A DNA stretch of 64,000 bases from Mortierella alpina (lineage: Eukaryota; Mortierellomycota; Mortierellomycetes; Mortierellales; Mortierellaceae): assembly GCA_029449245.1 (NCBI GenBank), contig JANATF010000003.1, positions 620,001 through 684,000 on the forward strand. Reading direction: 5' to 3'. The translations under genes and the position numbers were made by a program. This document shows, piece after piece, positions 1 through 11,259 of this stretch. A model generated the notes under the pieces. That model saw nothing but the letters and a program-made list of their open reading frames with translations, was not told the DNA's origin and did not search any database. Position 1 is the first letter of the stretch; each line of letters opens with the position of its first letter.

Positions 1-2531
1 AAAGAGTTGATGGCCATGACTCGAACGACTGGCACTTGGTCCTGTCGGGACGGCATGATGGCTTCCGCCAGATGTCGAAGCGCTTGAGGTGACTTGGCCC
101 CCCAAAGTCGAGACATGAGAGGAGGTGTTGGCTGTCGAGGAGGACGCCACTGCAGCCTGTGAGGACGGCGTCGCGGTCCAGGAACCACGTCGACTGGCAC
201 TGCGGCTGTCAATGACGAGGCCATTTGGCGCACCTCCTAGAGTGACATCTTCAACAGACGAGCCTCGTGAATCATCACTGTCCTGCTCGCCTAGTCCAGT
301 TTTGGAAACCAAGGACCGCCTGCAGGTCGGACAAGAACTATGGTGTTCTAACCAAGAGCGAATGCAGAACAAGTGGAAGATGTGGCCACAAGGTAGGATC
401 TTTGCCGACGACATGCTGTCCCTGCAGATGGCGCAATCGTCGCTGTAGTCTGCGAGCTCTTTCTCGGTCGCGGAGGGGTATAATGCCTGCATGTTGCTGA
501 GTGCCTGTCGATAGGCCTGATGGCTGGAGAGTTTCTTGCGCAGATTGTTGAAGACGCTCCTTATGTTGAGAAACAAGACTGCGTCGATAAGAGTGAATGA
601 GATGCCATGGAGGTACTAGAGACGAGACGGCAAAGAGGCGGAGGAGATATAAGAAATTCGCTGGATGATATGGTCCACAGTCTTTTAGAACATCAAGCAA
701 TCTGTCAAAGAACCCACCATGATGTGCAGATAGTGTCCCAAGGTTGTGACCAAGATCATAGTATCGGAGACAAACTCGGTGTAGTACTGCACAGCCCTTC
801 TGGACTCACATGGTCCCTGGCGTGATAGGTCGCCGAGATGAATGATATACTTGACAAGCGTCTGAACAGTGTCAAGGAGCAATGTGAAGCACTGGTAACG
901 AGTTTTTGCAAGTATGAGATAAAGAGAGAGTTAGCACTCTGGAGTATTGATGCATGCACTGTAAAAATAGATCGTCGCAGGATGTACCTCAAAAGACAGG
1001 AGGAGCAGCATTGAGCGGAAGACAGAGATGCAGAGCACGAACCACGCAATGTTCGAGACCAAGATCATGGTCAGCATCGTGAGGATCTTAACGTGCACTC
1101 TCAGAGGTATGCTCGGCGACACAGTCAACTACAAAGTAACCACAGAAATTGAAAATTAGCAAACATGCTATGGCAAGAGGAGTATATCAGCCCCGGCGTC
1201 GCAGCAAAGTTGATTAAGACAAGGATGGGGTTGGACATACATATTCAAACCGGTCCCGGCAGAGCATGCTGAACACCCTGAGGAACCCAAGGATGGTGAA
1301 CCAGGCAGTCCAGATGAGCAATTCCTCCCAGCGTGGCTCCAAGATCGCCCCAACAAAAACGACCTTGAACAAAAGAAAGTTGAGTGCCCTGTCGTACATG
1401 TGCTACAGAAACAAGGGTTACTTTGAGTTAGTATGGCCCACGCGACATACATCCAAATGACAAGTCCGGCAGTGCGGCGTTGGTCCGGCGGGGCTGTAGT
1501 CAAGCCTGTATTGCACACAGGTAGCTGGATACATCGCCAGAGGTATCTCCATAATGCGAGCCGTAAGTATCTTTGAGAGCTGCCAAGTTCCCTCGCTCCA
1601 AGAATCCAGTAGATCTTCCTGTTTACTTTAGACTTTGTCCCAGCTCTGTATCGTCGTCTTTCATCTCAGCACCGCGAGTGTGGTTCCCATATCAGCAGAG
1701 AATAAACATACGACTTACCTGGCGCTCAATCACACGAAGATCGCCAAAGAAGGTTCTGAGGAAGAGTCTTCCAGCCAAGAACGCTAGACAGAAAGCCATG
1801 TTGGTGAAAACCTACAGTTTGTGGGGTAGGTCCACAACACAAACGGGGTTGAGAGCGATCAGAGAATGTTAATCGTGCACAAAGCATTTAAAACAACAGT
1901 ATGGCCGCGATAAGAAGTCTGGACTTTTTGCTTCTACGGGAATGAAGAAGTTACTCACCAGAACACATAGCCTCTCGTTCTGCAGGTAGGACAGAATCAC
2001 CTGCAACTGCAGAAGCACAGCGGGCGAAGGCGTCCTGAACTTCAGATAGCGCTCTGCCAGCATTGCTTGGAATACAGAGGGCCGAAATCCGTTGCCTACA
2101 CCGGCTGCTCCGCCGAGTAAACGGCTGTGTTCGAAACTATCGACAAGGCCTGGGCCAAGACTGGCTAGTTTTGGGCTGTCTTCAGTCGCTGCATTGTCCT
2201 GTGAGGGGTCTCGTGCGTTTTGATGTTGACTGTTGGGTGTTGCAGCGGTAGATGGGGGAGAGGACGAGGACGAAGAAGAAAAAGAGGAGGAAGACGACGA
2301 AGAATGATGGAGCAGATCGCTCAAGACGGTGTCGAATGAAGACGAATGGAAAGGCGAGTCTGCGCCGAAGGGGATAACATCCTTGAGGAAGGGCTCGAGG
2401 GATTTGAGGAGGCCGAGGTTGAGCAGGGAAGACGGGGTGTTGAAGAGCGACTTGTGTGAGGAGTAGGCGATGGCGATCAATGTGGCGGTGAGGGAGAGGA
2501 GCGAGTACCGGTTCAAGTCGAGGAACCGCAT
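1..2531 (-). CDS. gp78/AMFR-like membrane RING E3 ubiquitin ligase (3' part beyond window)
   Basis: Six exons fit: 2531-1959, 1811-1719, 1402-1241, 1128-988, 891-718 and 615 to the left edge, giving 586 residues so far. An N-terminal Ser-rich region is followed by several hydrophobic segments that match the multi-spanning part of gp78/AMFR in order, for example DRFEY near the end of exon 3 and VKYIIHLGDL in exon 5. A RING-H2 finger follows at about residues 442-480, with CAIC, CGHIFH, CIRSW and CPTC all intact. The family acts in the ER membrane as the E3 of ER-associated degradation. A Ser/Thr-rich tail runs off the window, so the CUE domain usual in the family cannot be judged. Donors are GTGAGT, GTAAGT, GTATGT, GTACAT and GTGGGT. 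The acceptor before exon 5 (TTACCAG) is the least certain border. HRD1 is the nearest alternative, but the spacing and motifs fit gp78 better. Confidence 0.88.
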
Positions 2532-3159
2532 CGCGCAAGCAGCCCGCTGCGAGGAGGGGGTGATGTCGGCAGCTGCTGTGCTGTAGCTCGGGATGCGAGG
2601 AGGCAGGGGGTGGGGGAGCTGAGCGGGGCTGGGGAGGGATGAGGAAGGGGATGAGGAGGGAGATGGACGAGCGGACCGAAGGCGAAGGAGGAGGAGGAGG
2701 AGGCGTGAGGAGGAGGTGTGAGGAGGTGTGCAAAGAACAATGAGAGAAGAATGGGAGAGAAAAGAGAGCCGACCCCAGAATACGGCAAAGGGTCAAAGGC
2801 GTGCACAAAGGCGTGCGTGGGAGAAGGAGCGAGAGAGAGACACAGCAACAGCGGGTGTTGGCCAATAGGAGGGACAGGCAGGAATGGAGACGGATGAGGT
2901 CCAGAGAGAGTGTGTCTGTGAAGGTGACCAGGAGGCAGAGACGGAGACTGGGTGAGGGAGACAGTGGGGGAGTGCGGGAGTGGGTGCGTGACAGGGAGCG
3001 AGGCAAAGGAGAAACGGGTGCGCCCGTCCGACAGCAGCGCACAAGCATGGCCCGCATCGCATTGAAGCCACCCCACATGTACAGCACACCTGGATCAACG
3101 GGCAAACACCTCCCATCAGACGCTATGGTTTATCCTGCACCCTGTAGCAAGGCTGCCCG
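2532..3159. other. Purine/pyrimidine-biased spacer upstream of the gp78-like gene
   Basis: This spacer lies between the stop of the EXD2-like gene and the start of the gp78-like gene. The plus strand is strongly GA-rich at 2650-3000, so the coding (minus) strand is CT-rich, as expected of a long pyrimidine-rich fungal leader. Open frames across it are low-complexity Pro/Ser/Leu runs and are not credible genes. Confidence 0.6.
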
Positions 3160-4743
3160 TCATACGGGGTTGTCCACTCGCCATGCTGCACTAAGGTGCC
3201 TTGGCTGCGTCCTGCGCAAGAACTCGCTCCGCCACGTCCGGACAAACTCGCTCACGTCCCGCCAACCTTGCGGCGCATCCTGCAACGGCTGGGCCTCCTG
3301 CCATGCCTTCTTCGTCTCTGCCGTCTCCGCTGGATCGTCATGGAACGACGCTGATGAAGCCATTATCCTTGCAACCACCAGCTCTCCATGCTCCTTGAAG
3401 TCCGATCCCCTGTAGGAAGCCTGCGCTCCCAATGCGCTCCGGAGCATGATCTGATCCAGGTCTGTTGCGTGGCTCGGCGGAGGACTGGGCACCTCGATTT
3501 CAGATGCTTCGTCCCTGCACTTGTGTTCGTTCTTCTTGGCCATCGACTCTGTGTCTTTAGAGGTTGGGGCTACGTCCGGCAATGGTGCTGACAAACTGCC
3601 TTCCGGAGCCTTGGACCCATCCTCCTCGCTCTCCAGCTTTTGTCTCTTTTTAGGCTCTTCGCACTGAAGTTCCCGTTTCCGTTGTAAAGACGTCTCTGAG
3701 GATGTGTGCATCTTTGTCCACCAGTCAAGGACCGTCTGCTCCAATGTTTGCATCCTCTCTGCTGGAATTTTGTTCGCTGCCTTGTTCTTTTTCGTCTTTT
3801 TCACCAGACTATTATTGTCGGCTGTTGCCGCTCCTATCTCTAGTGTTTTCGCCGTCGTGCTCGCTGCCTTGGCCGACGCATCTTGATCACGTTGCTCCTG
3901 CCATCGTCGTTTCCACTCCGTGACCACTGCGCCCGCGGCTCGCTTTGCTGCACCGGCTTCGTAATCCTTGATCCAGCCAACGCCCTCCAGCGGAATCCCG
4001 TACATACGCACAATCTCCTTTCTGACAATAGCAGCTTCCCGGTCCCATTGGGCATTGCATTCAGGGCATGCGACGACAATATCGTGGCTCGAGTGGCTCT
4101 TGAGCCGGAGTGGAAACCACTTGCGATATTGTTCCGGCACTACATGCAACATGGTGGCACCCGCCTCCGCAGTCTCTTTTGCACACACCACACACTTGTT
4201 CTCGCGCTCTTCCAGAAAGTACGGGTCGTTGACGTGTCCTTGACCTGCGGGAGCAAATGTGAGATGGATCGAGTTGGGCGACAGTGACCGAGCGAGTGAG
4301 CGCGATAGATACCAGTTGGCGCGCTTCCGTGAACAGCGAAAGATCAGGTTCGAGTCTGGTGGCGCATAGACGGATATGTTGTCATAGACTTGAGCGTTGC
4401 TCTTGCGAAAGTGCTTGGGCACTTTTGGGTACGTCTTCTTGGGTGGTTGCGTATGGAGGTCAATCTCGACATCGGAATCGGATTCAGAGTGCTCAAAGGG
4501 AATGAATCCGTCCTGCTGTTCGGGCTGTGATTCCACACCGCCCTGACTTTGGGATTCAGTGTTATTTTTGGGTCCTGGATCCATGAGGGTGTTTGTTGTC
4601 AACGTTGAAGCCAAGGTGATGGTGGATCGTGGGATGGATGGGATGGATGGGAGGACTGCTCGCGTGATCAAGAGCGAGGTTGAAGTGAGTCGTCGTTTCC
4701 AAGTACTAGATAATAATGTCGCAGCGCTGGGCCGTGGTAGCAT
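3160..4743 (-). CDS. Protein with the EXD2 C-terminal Cys-rich domain, lacking the exonuclease domain
   Basis: Single-exon frame of 527 residues. Residues about 118-260 resemble the region after the 3'-5' exonuclease domain of animal EXD2: a YDN..VYAPD-like start, RKRANWYL, a CVVC pair at 184-187, YRKWFPL, then SHDI and CPEC at 226-229, with the upstream homologue reading YRKHFP and NSHDV. The two CxxC pairs with a histidine between suggest a zinc-bound fold. There is no DEDD exonuclease domain before it; the N-terminus is a basic Ser/Thr/Leu stretch followed by an acidic segment. The C-terminal half is charged, low in complexity and has a Lys-rich nuclear-type stretch. A TATA-like TATATA at 4753-4759 sits only about 10 nt before the first ATG, so translation may really begin at Met54 (4584); that would remove the mitochondrial-looking leader. 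Exact role unknown. Confidence 0.72.
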   Translation of the reverse strand: MLPRPSAATLLSSTWKRRLTSTSLLITRAVLPSIPSIPRSTITLASTLTTNTLMDPGPKNNTESQSQGGVESQPEQQDGFIPFEHSESDSDVEIDLHTQPPKKTYPKVPKHFRKSNAQVYDNISVYAPPDSNLIFRCSRKRANWYLSRSLARSLSPNSIHLTFAPAGQGHVNDPYFLEERENKCVVCAKETAEAGATMLHVVPEQYRKWFPLRLKSHSSHDIVVACPECNAQWDREAAIVRKEIVRMYGIPLEGVGWIKDYEAGAAKRAAGAVVTEWKRRWQEQRDQDASAKAASTTAKTLEIGAATADNNSLVKKTKKNKAANKIPAERMQTLEQTVLDWWTKMHTSSETSLQRKRELQCEEPKKRQKLESEEDGSKAPEGSLSAPLPDVAPTSKDTESMAKKNEHKCRDEASEIEVPSPPPSHATDLDQIMLRSALGAQASYRGSDFKEHGELVVARIMASSASFHDDPAETAETKKAWQEAQPLQDAPQGWRDVSEFVRTWRSEFLRRTQPRHLSAAWRVDNPV

Positions 4744-5696
4744 GAGCAGAGCCTATATACGTTGTAGTCCACCAGTCCCCTTGTGATCCTGCACTGAGCA
4801 TTGGTTAAATGGTGACAAGCGAGAGGAGGTGAGGAAGAACCTCAAGAACGGCCGAAGCATTTTGAGAAGTCCTTACGCGTCGAGCTGATTGCGCGTGGCT
4901 TGTTGTTCCAGTCCACTGCTCATAGGGGGCCAAAAAAACGCGTGTCCTGCAGCCACCTTGGACATACGCGCTGCCCTAGATCAAAGCGGAGGCTAGGGCT
5001 TCGAGCCGACACCCTCATTATCTCCTGAAAAAAAAGAGGGTGGTTGAACTTGTTGATCCTTGTCACTGGCCTGGTGCTTCCATAGGAACCCGATCAAGGT
5101 ATCGCTTTCGTCAATCAGGGAAAAAAATGAGGAGTCCAATGTGAACCGGCCGGACGGAGAATCTCTCTCCTCGCTATCGGATGGGAATCGCTGCGGAAGG
5201 GGAGCAAGTACGTTGTTTACTGCTTAGCCATGAAGAAGCGCCCATCATGGTAGAATGTCGCTGACACGATTAGAAGACGACATCTTGCTGCTGGTCAAGG
5301 AAGCAGGTCCTTTGTTCGAACGACAGAATGCGCAAGTGTGCAGTGCTACCATGCCATCCCGAATCATGCCATGTCTATGCCATGCTGCCCCACAGGAAAA
5401 TAAAACAACTCTCGTTGTGAACCTCGTGCTTTCGTTGCCCTCTCTGCAGTGTTGCGTCGGTCGTCAATAAATCCTTACGGGTGTTAGGTCTGGCTGGCAT
5501 CCTCTCTTTAATCTTCTGCTCGAACTACCGCTGCTTTCTCTTTCTTCCTCTTTGAGAATTCAATACTATTGCTCCCTTCATTCCTTCCTCAGTCTTGCTC
5601 TGCCATCATCTGCCCACTGACTTTGGCTTGCACTTTTTCTCCACTCAAAAACCTGCCCCTTGCAAAACCATTGAACTCTCCTCACCTCGTGCCACA
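4744..5696. other. Divergent intergenic region (promoters of EXD2-like and cyclin Y-like genes)
   Basis: No gene is supported. The left part carries the minus-strand TATA-like site at 4753-4759. The right part (5500-5690) is CT-rich on the plus strand and looks like the leader of the cyclin gene. A 71-codon frame at 5255-5470 has no recognisable domain. Confidence 0.6.
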
Positions 5697-8600
5697 ATGC
5701 TTAAAACGCCCGATGCGACTTTTACCCAGCAGCGCGGTACACAAAGACAGCAGGGCCAGACCAAGCGCTTCAAAAGCAACCACAGTAAAACAAATGGCAG
5801 CTCCATTAGTATACTCAAGGCAACCTCCAAAGGCAAGTCTTTTCATCCTCACTTCGTATAGGCCCTCGCAGTAAGAGTCCGTAGATTTTAACACGTACCC
5901 TCCATACCCGCACTCGTTCTTGGTTCTTCTCCCTCTGCTGTGTTAAACAGTTCTTGCGTTCCTGAATCGCAAATCCCAATCATCCAGCACTTCACTGGAC
6001 CATGAGAGTCAACTCGAGCCCTTGCCAGAGTTAGGGCTCTTTCTTCCTCAAACCAACAGTGCATCTCAACGTCGAGAATCACTCCACGGTTCCTTAAACG
6101 ACAGCCATCATGTAGAGATGTACAAGCATATTTTCCAGAACCGACCCATCAACACCATCAATAGCAAAAGTACAAACAACCACAGCAGTACCAGTATGAC
6201 CAGCAACGACAACAACTACGAAATCCACACGCCTGACGCAACGGCCAACGACTACAACGTCCATTTTGAAAGAAACACGCAACATTATGTTACCCCCAAG
6301 ACCTCTTTTCCTGACGGCATCAGCCAACAGGGAAACAGATGCCTCGCATCAACATCATCTACACTGCTTAGCGAGCTGGAGGCAGAAAGAGACAACACTG
6401 GAAGGGCTATAGAAGTCGAGTATGCAGAACAGGACCGGCTACTTGCCAAGGAGCAGCTTCGTATCGTGCGCCGCAATCTCAGGACGTGCTCTCCACAGTC
6501 GCTGTATTTCAGACGATTCGCGGCACTTGCCGACGATTGGCGAAATTTTTTACCACAGAGAGTTCATCACGACCGCAGCGAGGACCGCTACTATGACGCT
6601 CGATCCTCTTCAGATTTCGATGTCGATTCGGACAATAAACACTCGATGAACGACCCAGGTAGCGACTCGGAGGATGGGGATGTAATTGATGCGGAGGATG
6701 GGGGGCTTTCGTCTGTCTCGAGCAGCCTACCACCCATCAGGCAGTACGACGTGTACAGTCGAGCCAGAAAGATAAAGCAGAGCCCAACCAAGCCTTGTAT
6801 CCAGCACGATTTGCCAGCATCAGAGCATTCTCGTCTCGCTCCCTCGAACAGCCTCTCTCAATTCTCTCATCATACTAACGGAACACACGATAGCAGCAGC
6901 AGCAGTATCAGACGCGAGGCAGGCTCGACCTCGGTGACATTTCAGGTCGGAGATCAGGACCAGTCCTCAGGAAAGTACGCCGTCCTGCAAAACGACTCCA
7001 AATCACTGCAGGACGAGAGCGATTTCTACGATGCCTTGTTCTTCAGCGACACTCTAGCACCTGGGTCTACCTCCCACATCAGCCTTGTGTCCTCCATCTC
7101 TGCTTCCTCAGCACAGGATGCCGACGACACGGATGCCAACGATGCGGATGCAGACGAGGACGACAGCAACTGCAACACAGGTGCACTGGCATGGTCTGCA
7201 GCAACTTCCTCGCGAGCAAGTCGGCGGCCCAAGACTTGGCTCAAGGCGAACCCCTTACGCACCACGCACCACGGCTCCGATAAAATGATCGTGGCCGAGA
7301 GACGTGCCCATGAACTGGCCCATCGTTCCATTCAACAACAGCGTCTCGCAAAAGCAACGGCAAGATCCAGAGTAATAAGCTCGCCAGCGGTAACGGCCGC
7401 AACATATAACTCCACCAAGACAACTACCATCACTCCTGCCACTAAAACAACTACTACTACTTCCACCACTACGAATGAGCATAAGCGGACGAACAAGGCG
7501 CAGAAGCGGGTGCGGTCGAACGAGATTCGAAAACTGGGAGTTTTAGCGTTCACGACATCCTTGAACAGGAACCGACATTCCAGGAGACGCAACCTCCATC
7601 AGCCACTGGTCCTGCCACCACCGGCACGATTCTGGGAGATCCGGATCGAAGACATCGTGCGCGGGATCGAAACACAGTTCACGCTTGGGTCGGAGGAGGA
7701 AGGTGGTGCCGATGTAGACGAATATGGAAACGACAACGGATCTGTAGACTCGCTGACCAGCCTAGTCTCTGCATATGAGGATAGTGATGAGGACGAAGAG
7801 GAACTTCAGGCAAAGGTCAAAGCACGAGAAGAAACGGGATCAGAGGCTGAAGCGGCGGTGAGTATAGCTCCACTCCGGGACGAGTCCCAAACGTCTCCGA
7901 TTGGTTCGACGGCATCGACTCTATGTGAAGCGACTAGTGTTGAGGCCAACACCGCTGGTGGTCTGGTCGCCGCAGCAACAGCAGCTCTAGTGGCGAACCA
8001 TCAAAGGCTTGATGAGCAGCCGCCTCAGTACTTGGATCATGAGCTGGATCAGGTCATAATCATCCTCCCACCGGCGACGAGCCACGAATCGATGTCTGAA
8101 ATGAACCAAAAGCTGGACACTGAGACGATAACACTATTCGACCACGAGAAGACCTCAGAGGAGCATATGGCTGAGGTGGAGGAAACCGCCTCCTACAGCA
8201 ACATCAACATCAACATGCAAATGGGTGTCAGTCAGGTGAGACCCTCGCTCACCCTGCAGACTCTCACGCACACCATGGGAGCAGGCATAGCTCCTGGAGC
8301 ACTGAGCGCAGTCGAGAACAAGGGGCGGCCGTTGGGATCACAGCACTCTCTTACAAAGTGCAATTCGACCTCCAGTCTGTATATCGACAGCACCATGGCC
8401 AAGAGCGACGTTGATGAGACGCTGCGCGCGTAAGTACTTGGCGGGTCACAATGAACTTGCCCGCCTTCATGATGTGCAGTCCTAACCGTCCAACCACTTT
8501 TTTCCTTTTACATGGCCATCATTCAATAGAGTTGCTACAGTCCTCTATGACAAGGTGCTCCAGTCCCATCGGAAGAACGACTGCAGAACGGAGCGCATCA

Positions 8601-10005
8601 TCAATTCATCGTCGTACATGCCCTCAGAGCGAGTGATGATGACACAAGCCGATATTTTTGACTTTATGCGCTTCATCTTTGACTGTGGCCAGGTACAAAA
8701 AAAGACAAGATCTGCAGATTTGTAGCACCTTGACACCACGGCCGCATACTCATATCTCTTTCCATGTACAATCAATAGAATCTTGGCCCTGAGAATGCAA
8801 TCATCACCCTTATCTACGTAGAACGAATCACGGAGCTCGGTAACCTCTCCTTCCACGCTATCAACTGGCGGCGCCTGCTCCTGGGCGCCTTGATCCTATC
8901 CATCAAAGTTTGGGAAGATTTGGCCGTCTTCAACTCGGATGTCTGTGCTATCTTTGAGGGTCTTGCCGTCAAGGACGTCAACGCGCTTGAGCGCTTCTCC
9001 ATGGCCAAACTACAGTACAACGTCTCTGTCAAGCGTTCACTGTATGCTGCCTATTACTTCCGCCTCCGCGACGTGAGCGAACAAGAGTACAATCTGCACT
9101 ATGGACGCCTTACTCTCAGCATGAGCCAACGGGATATGCAAGCGGGTCCATCAGCAGCAGGATCCTCCTATGCCTCGTCGTCGTCGTCGTCGTCGTCAAT
9201 GGCGAGGAACGACAGCAATTGCTCCGCTGGCTACTCGCGCAGATCTGGAAGTCAAGCGGGTCTGATGGGAATGGGAATGGGCATGGCTACGGGCATGGTT
9301 GGACATGGCCGAGGCAGCAGTAACAACCCTCAGAGCAGCCATAGTGCCATCACACACCATTCCAAAGTACCTGTTGGGCCTGGATACCGCAAATGGACAC
9401 TCAAACCCCTCAGTGTTCGCGAGGCAGACCGACTGGAGGCTCGGTCGAGTGTCTATTGTTCGAATATGATGATGGAGAAGCAAGAGCGCAAGGACGTTGG
9501 GTGCTGCTGGGACGAATACTCGCCTTCTTACTCGTCTGGACTCGTCACCCCAGCAGAGGAGCTTTACAATCTTTCTGCCAGTTTATTGGCGGCGGCCTCG
9601 TCCATGCACACGATCGCGTCCTTGAACTCGACCTCGTCTGCGGGATCTGTATCGAACCATTTAAGCCATCTTGATCATCATCATCCAAGTCACCACCACC
9701 AGGGTTCATCCTCATCATCGTCAGCAAGCGCCATTCTCTCAAAATCGACTTCGACCTCTTCGAATGTTACCAAGGTCGAGGTGTCGGGTTCAGATCTGGT
9801 GGGTCGGGAGGATGAGAATCTGAAGGGTGACGGGAGCAGTAGCAGTAGCACGAGCAACAGCAACGGCAATAGCGGTGGTAGTGGTGCTGCCGAGGGTGAT
9901 AACAAGGCGGTTCACACCACAGATCCTCCACGGAGGGTCTTGAGGCTGAAGAAGAGCAGGAGCGATTTCTTTTTCCAGAACTCTACGCCTGCGTCCATTA
10001 TGTAG
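5697..10005 (+). CDS. Cyclin Y-like protein with very long N-terminal extension
   Basis: Four exons: 5697-5832, 5951-8429, 8530-8692 and 8779-10005, adding to 1334 residues. The cyclin fold begins near residue 870 and is typical of cyclin Y (CCNY/PCL-like): SSLYIDSTM corresponds to the STLFLDDST-type motif before the fold, then NAIITLIYVERI, NWRRLLLGALILSIKVWEDLA and VSVKRSLYAAYYF. Such cyclins activate PFTAIRE/Pho85-type kinases, often at membranes. About 870 residues of acidic, Ser/Thr/Asn-rich sequence precede the fold and a Ser/His-rich tail of about 300 residues follows, with a (TCG)n run at 9176-9199 coding poly-Ser. The first intron uses a GC donor (AAAG|GCAAGT); a GTATAC 24 nt upstream would also keep frame but is a poorer match. 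The ATG follows a CT-rich leader and a GCCACA context. Which kinase it binds cannot be told. Confidence 0.85.
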
Positions 10006-10383
10006 GAAAGAGTAAAAAAGTGCAAAGGGTGTTCTTACGCGTAAATGGCTCGTCCCGCTGCAGGTTCTAGACCGCGCCTTTTGTGGTGGCTGTAGCACAG
10101 AAATAATCGTGGTCTCCGCGGTCTTTGCAGAAAAAAAAAGAGTCCTTGGTATGCATGTCTACCCTCCAGGGCATGCATGGATGCATTGCTGATGTGCCTT
10201 ATCGCGATTATTATTATAACACTGGTGGCACGAGCTTTCACCTTCCACCTGTCCTTATTAACTTTTTTTGTTACTATGCCCAGCCGTTGCTTCTCTTCCC
10301 TTCAACCACGTTGCGTTCTCACTCTCCCTCTTTCTTTCACCTCACAGATCTCACATTTGCACATCGCCAATTCAACCACCGCG

Positions 10384-10416
10384 TAACGACATCCTAACGA
10401 CATCCTAACGACATCC
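10384..10416. repeat. Three direct copies of an 11-bp unit
   Basis: The unit TAACGACATCC is repeated three times head to tail without mismatch, in the spacer after the cyclin gene. No function is evident. Confidence 0.85.
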
Positions 10417-10618
10417 CAACCGGTCAGACGCATCCAGTCCAGTAAGTTTCTGAGCAAGCAGAGATGCAAGCAAAGCAACCCACTCGCAAATCGAGATGAT
10501 GTCAAAGATCTAAGTGAGGCTGTTCAAAAATGAATAACAGAACTGTAGCGATTCAACAGGTTCAAACCGCAATCCCTCGGGTTCGTGGTCGACGCCAGCT
10601 AATCTGATTTGTGTCTCA

Positions 10619-10859
10619 ACTACGGCCCTGAACGAGCACAATGTTTAACTTGCTCGCTCACTAGCGAGCACATATTTACGGGCGCTCGCTCGCTAAAAAC
10701 ACAGCACTCCAGAAAGCTGGAAGCCTTTCGGGGCCAGCAAGAAATGGAGAAGATGGTAAAAGTGCAAGTCCTGCAGTGAGCGAGCAAGATATTCAAGTGC
10801 TCGCTCACGTAGTGAGTTGCTCACTTTAGCGAGCATGCTCGCTAGTTCAGGGCCGTAGT
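10619..10859. mobile_element. MITE-like inverted-repeat element, about 241 bp
   Basis: The ends are a perfect 15-bp inverted repeat: ACTACGGCCCTGAAC at 10619-10633 and its complement at 10845-10859. Inside, GCTCGCT / AGCGAGC words recur in both orientations along both arms, so the element could fold back on itself. There is no coding capacity. A TA dinucleotide lies two bases inside each end (10621-10622 and 10856-10857), which would fit Tc1/mariner-type TA duplication if the ends are drawn there. No other copy is present in this window. Confidence 0.72.
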
Positions 10860-10920
10860 CTCGACAGCGATTTTAGAAAACAGTATCCCAGTTCGCTTAC
10901 GCATCAAAGCCAGAAGAACT

Positions 10921-11259
10921 ATGGGTTCGCAGAAGACGGGCGCTATTGTTGGAGGCGTCCTTGGAGGTGTTATCTTTATAGCGTTCGTGTTCCTCGTTTG
11001 TGCATGCGCAAGAAGAAGAAAAAGGAAACAAGAAGAAGAGTATGTGGAAGGGTGTTTCGACGGTGCGGCCAGCACCCACGTTGACATTCCTCCTCTCCTT
11101 CCCGTTGGCCCTCTTGGTGATCTCGATTCAGTCGTGCTCGAGAGCAAACCATTTCCCGAGAGATTTGTTGCTGCTGCTGGAGGTAAAAAAGCGGGTGTGG
11201 CGGGTATTTCCGCTAGCGCCGTAGCTGCCGCCGTCCATGCAGCTGGAGGAACTGTCTAA
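10921..11259 (+). CDS. Small single-pass membrane protein, 112 aa
   Basis: A short polar start is followed by a Gly/Val/Ile/Phe-rich membrane segment (about residues 8-30), a basic RRRKRK stop-transfer cluster, and a cytosolic-type tail rich in Gly, Val and Ala. It resembles the membrane-anchor part of larger fungal one-pass proteins, so an upstream ectodomain exon may have been lost or missed; the MITE ends only 61 bp before the ATG. Not assigned to a family. It could be a complete small protein, the end of a broken gene, or a chance frame; the membrane segment with positive flank is the main argument for it being real. Confidence 0.5.
   Translation: MGSQKTGAIVGGVLGGVIFIAFVFLVCACARRRKRKQEEEYVEGCFDGAASTHVDIPPLLPVGPLGDLDSVVLESKPFPERFVAAAGGKKAGVAGISASAVAAAVHAAGGTV

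Noticed and set aside
2182-3116. Long overlapping minus-strand frames rich in Pro/Ser/Leu
   Set aside because: They read a GA/CT-biased tract in several frames at once and show no domain; this is leader or promoter sequence.
5255-5470. 71-codon plus-strand frame upstream of the cyclin gene
   Set aside because: No family, no splice continuation, and position fits the divergent promoter region.
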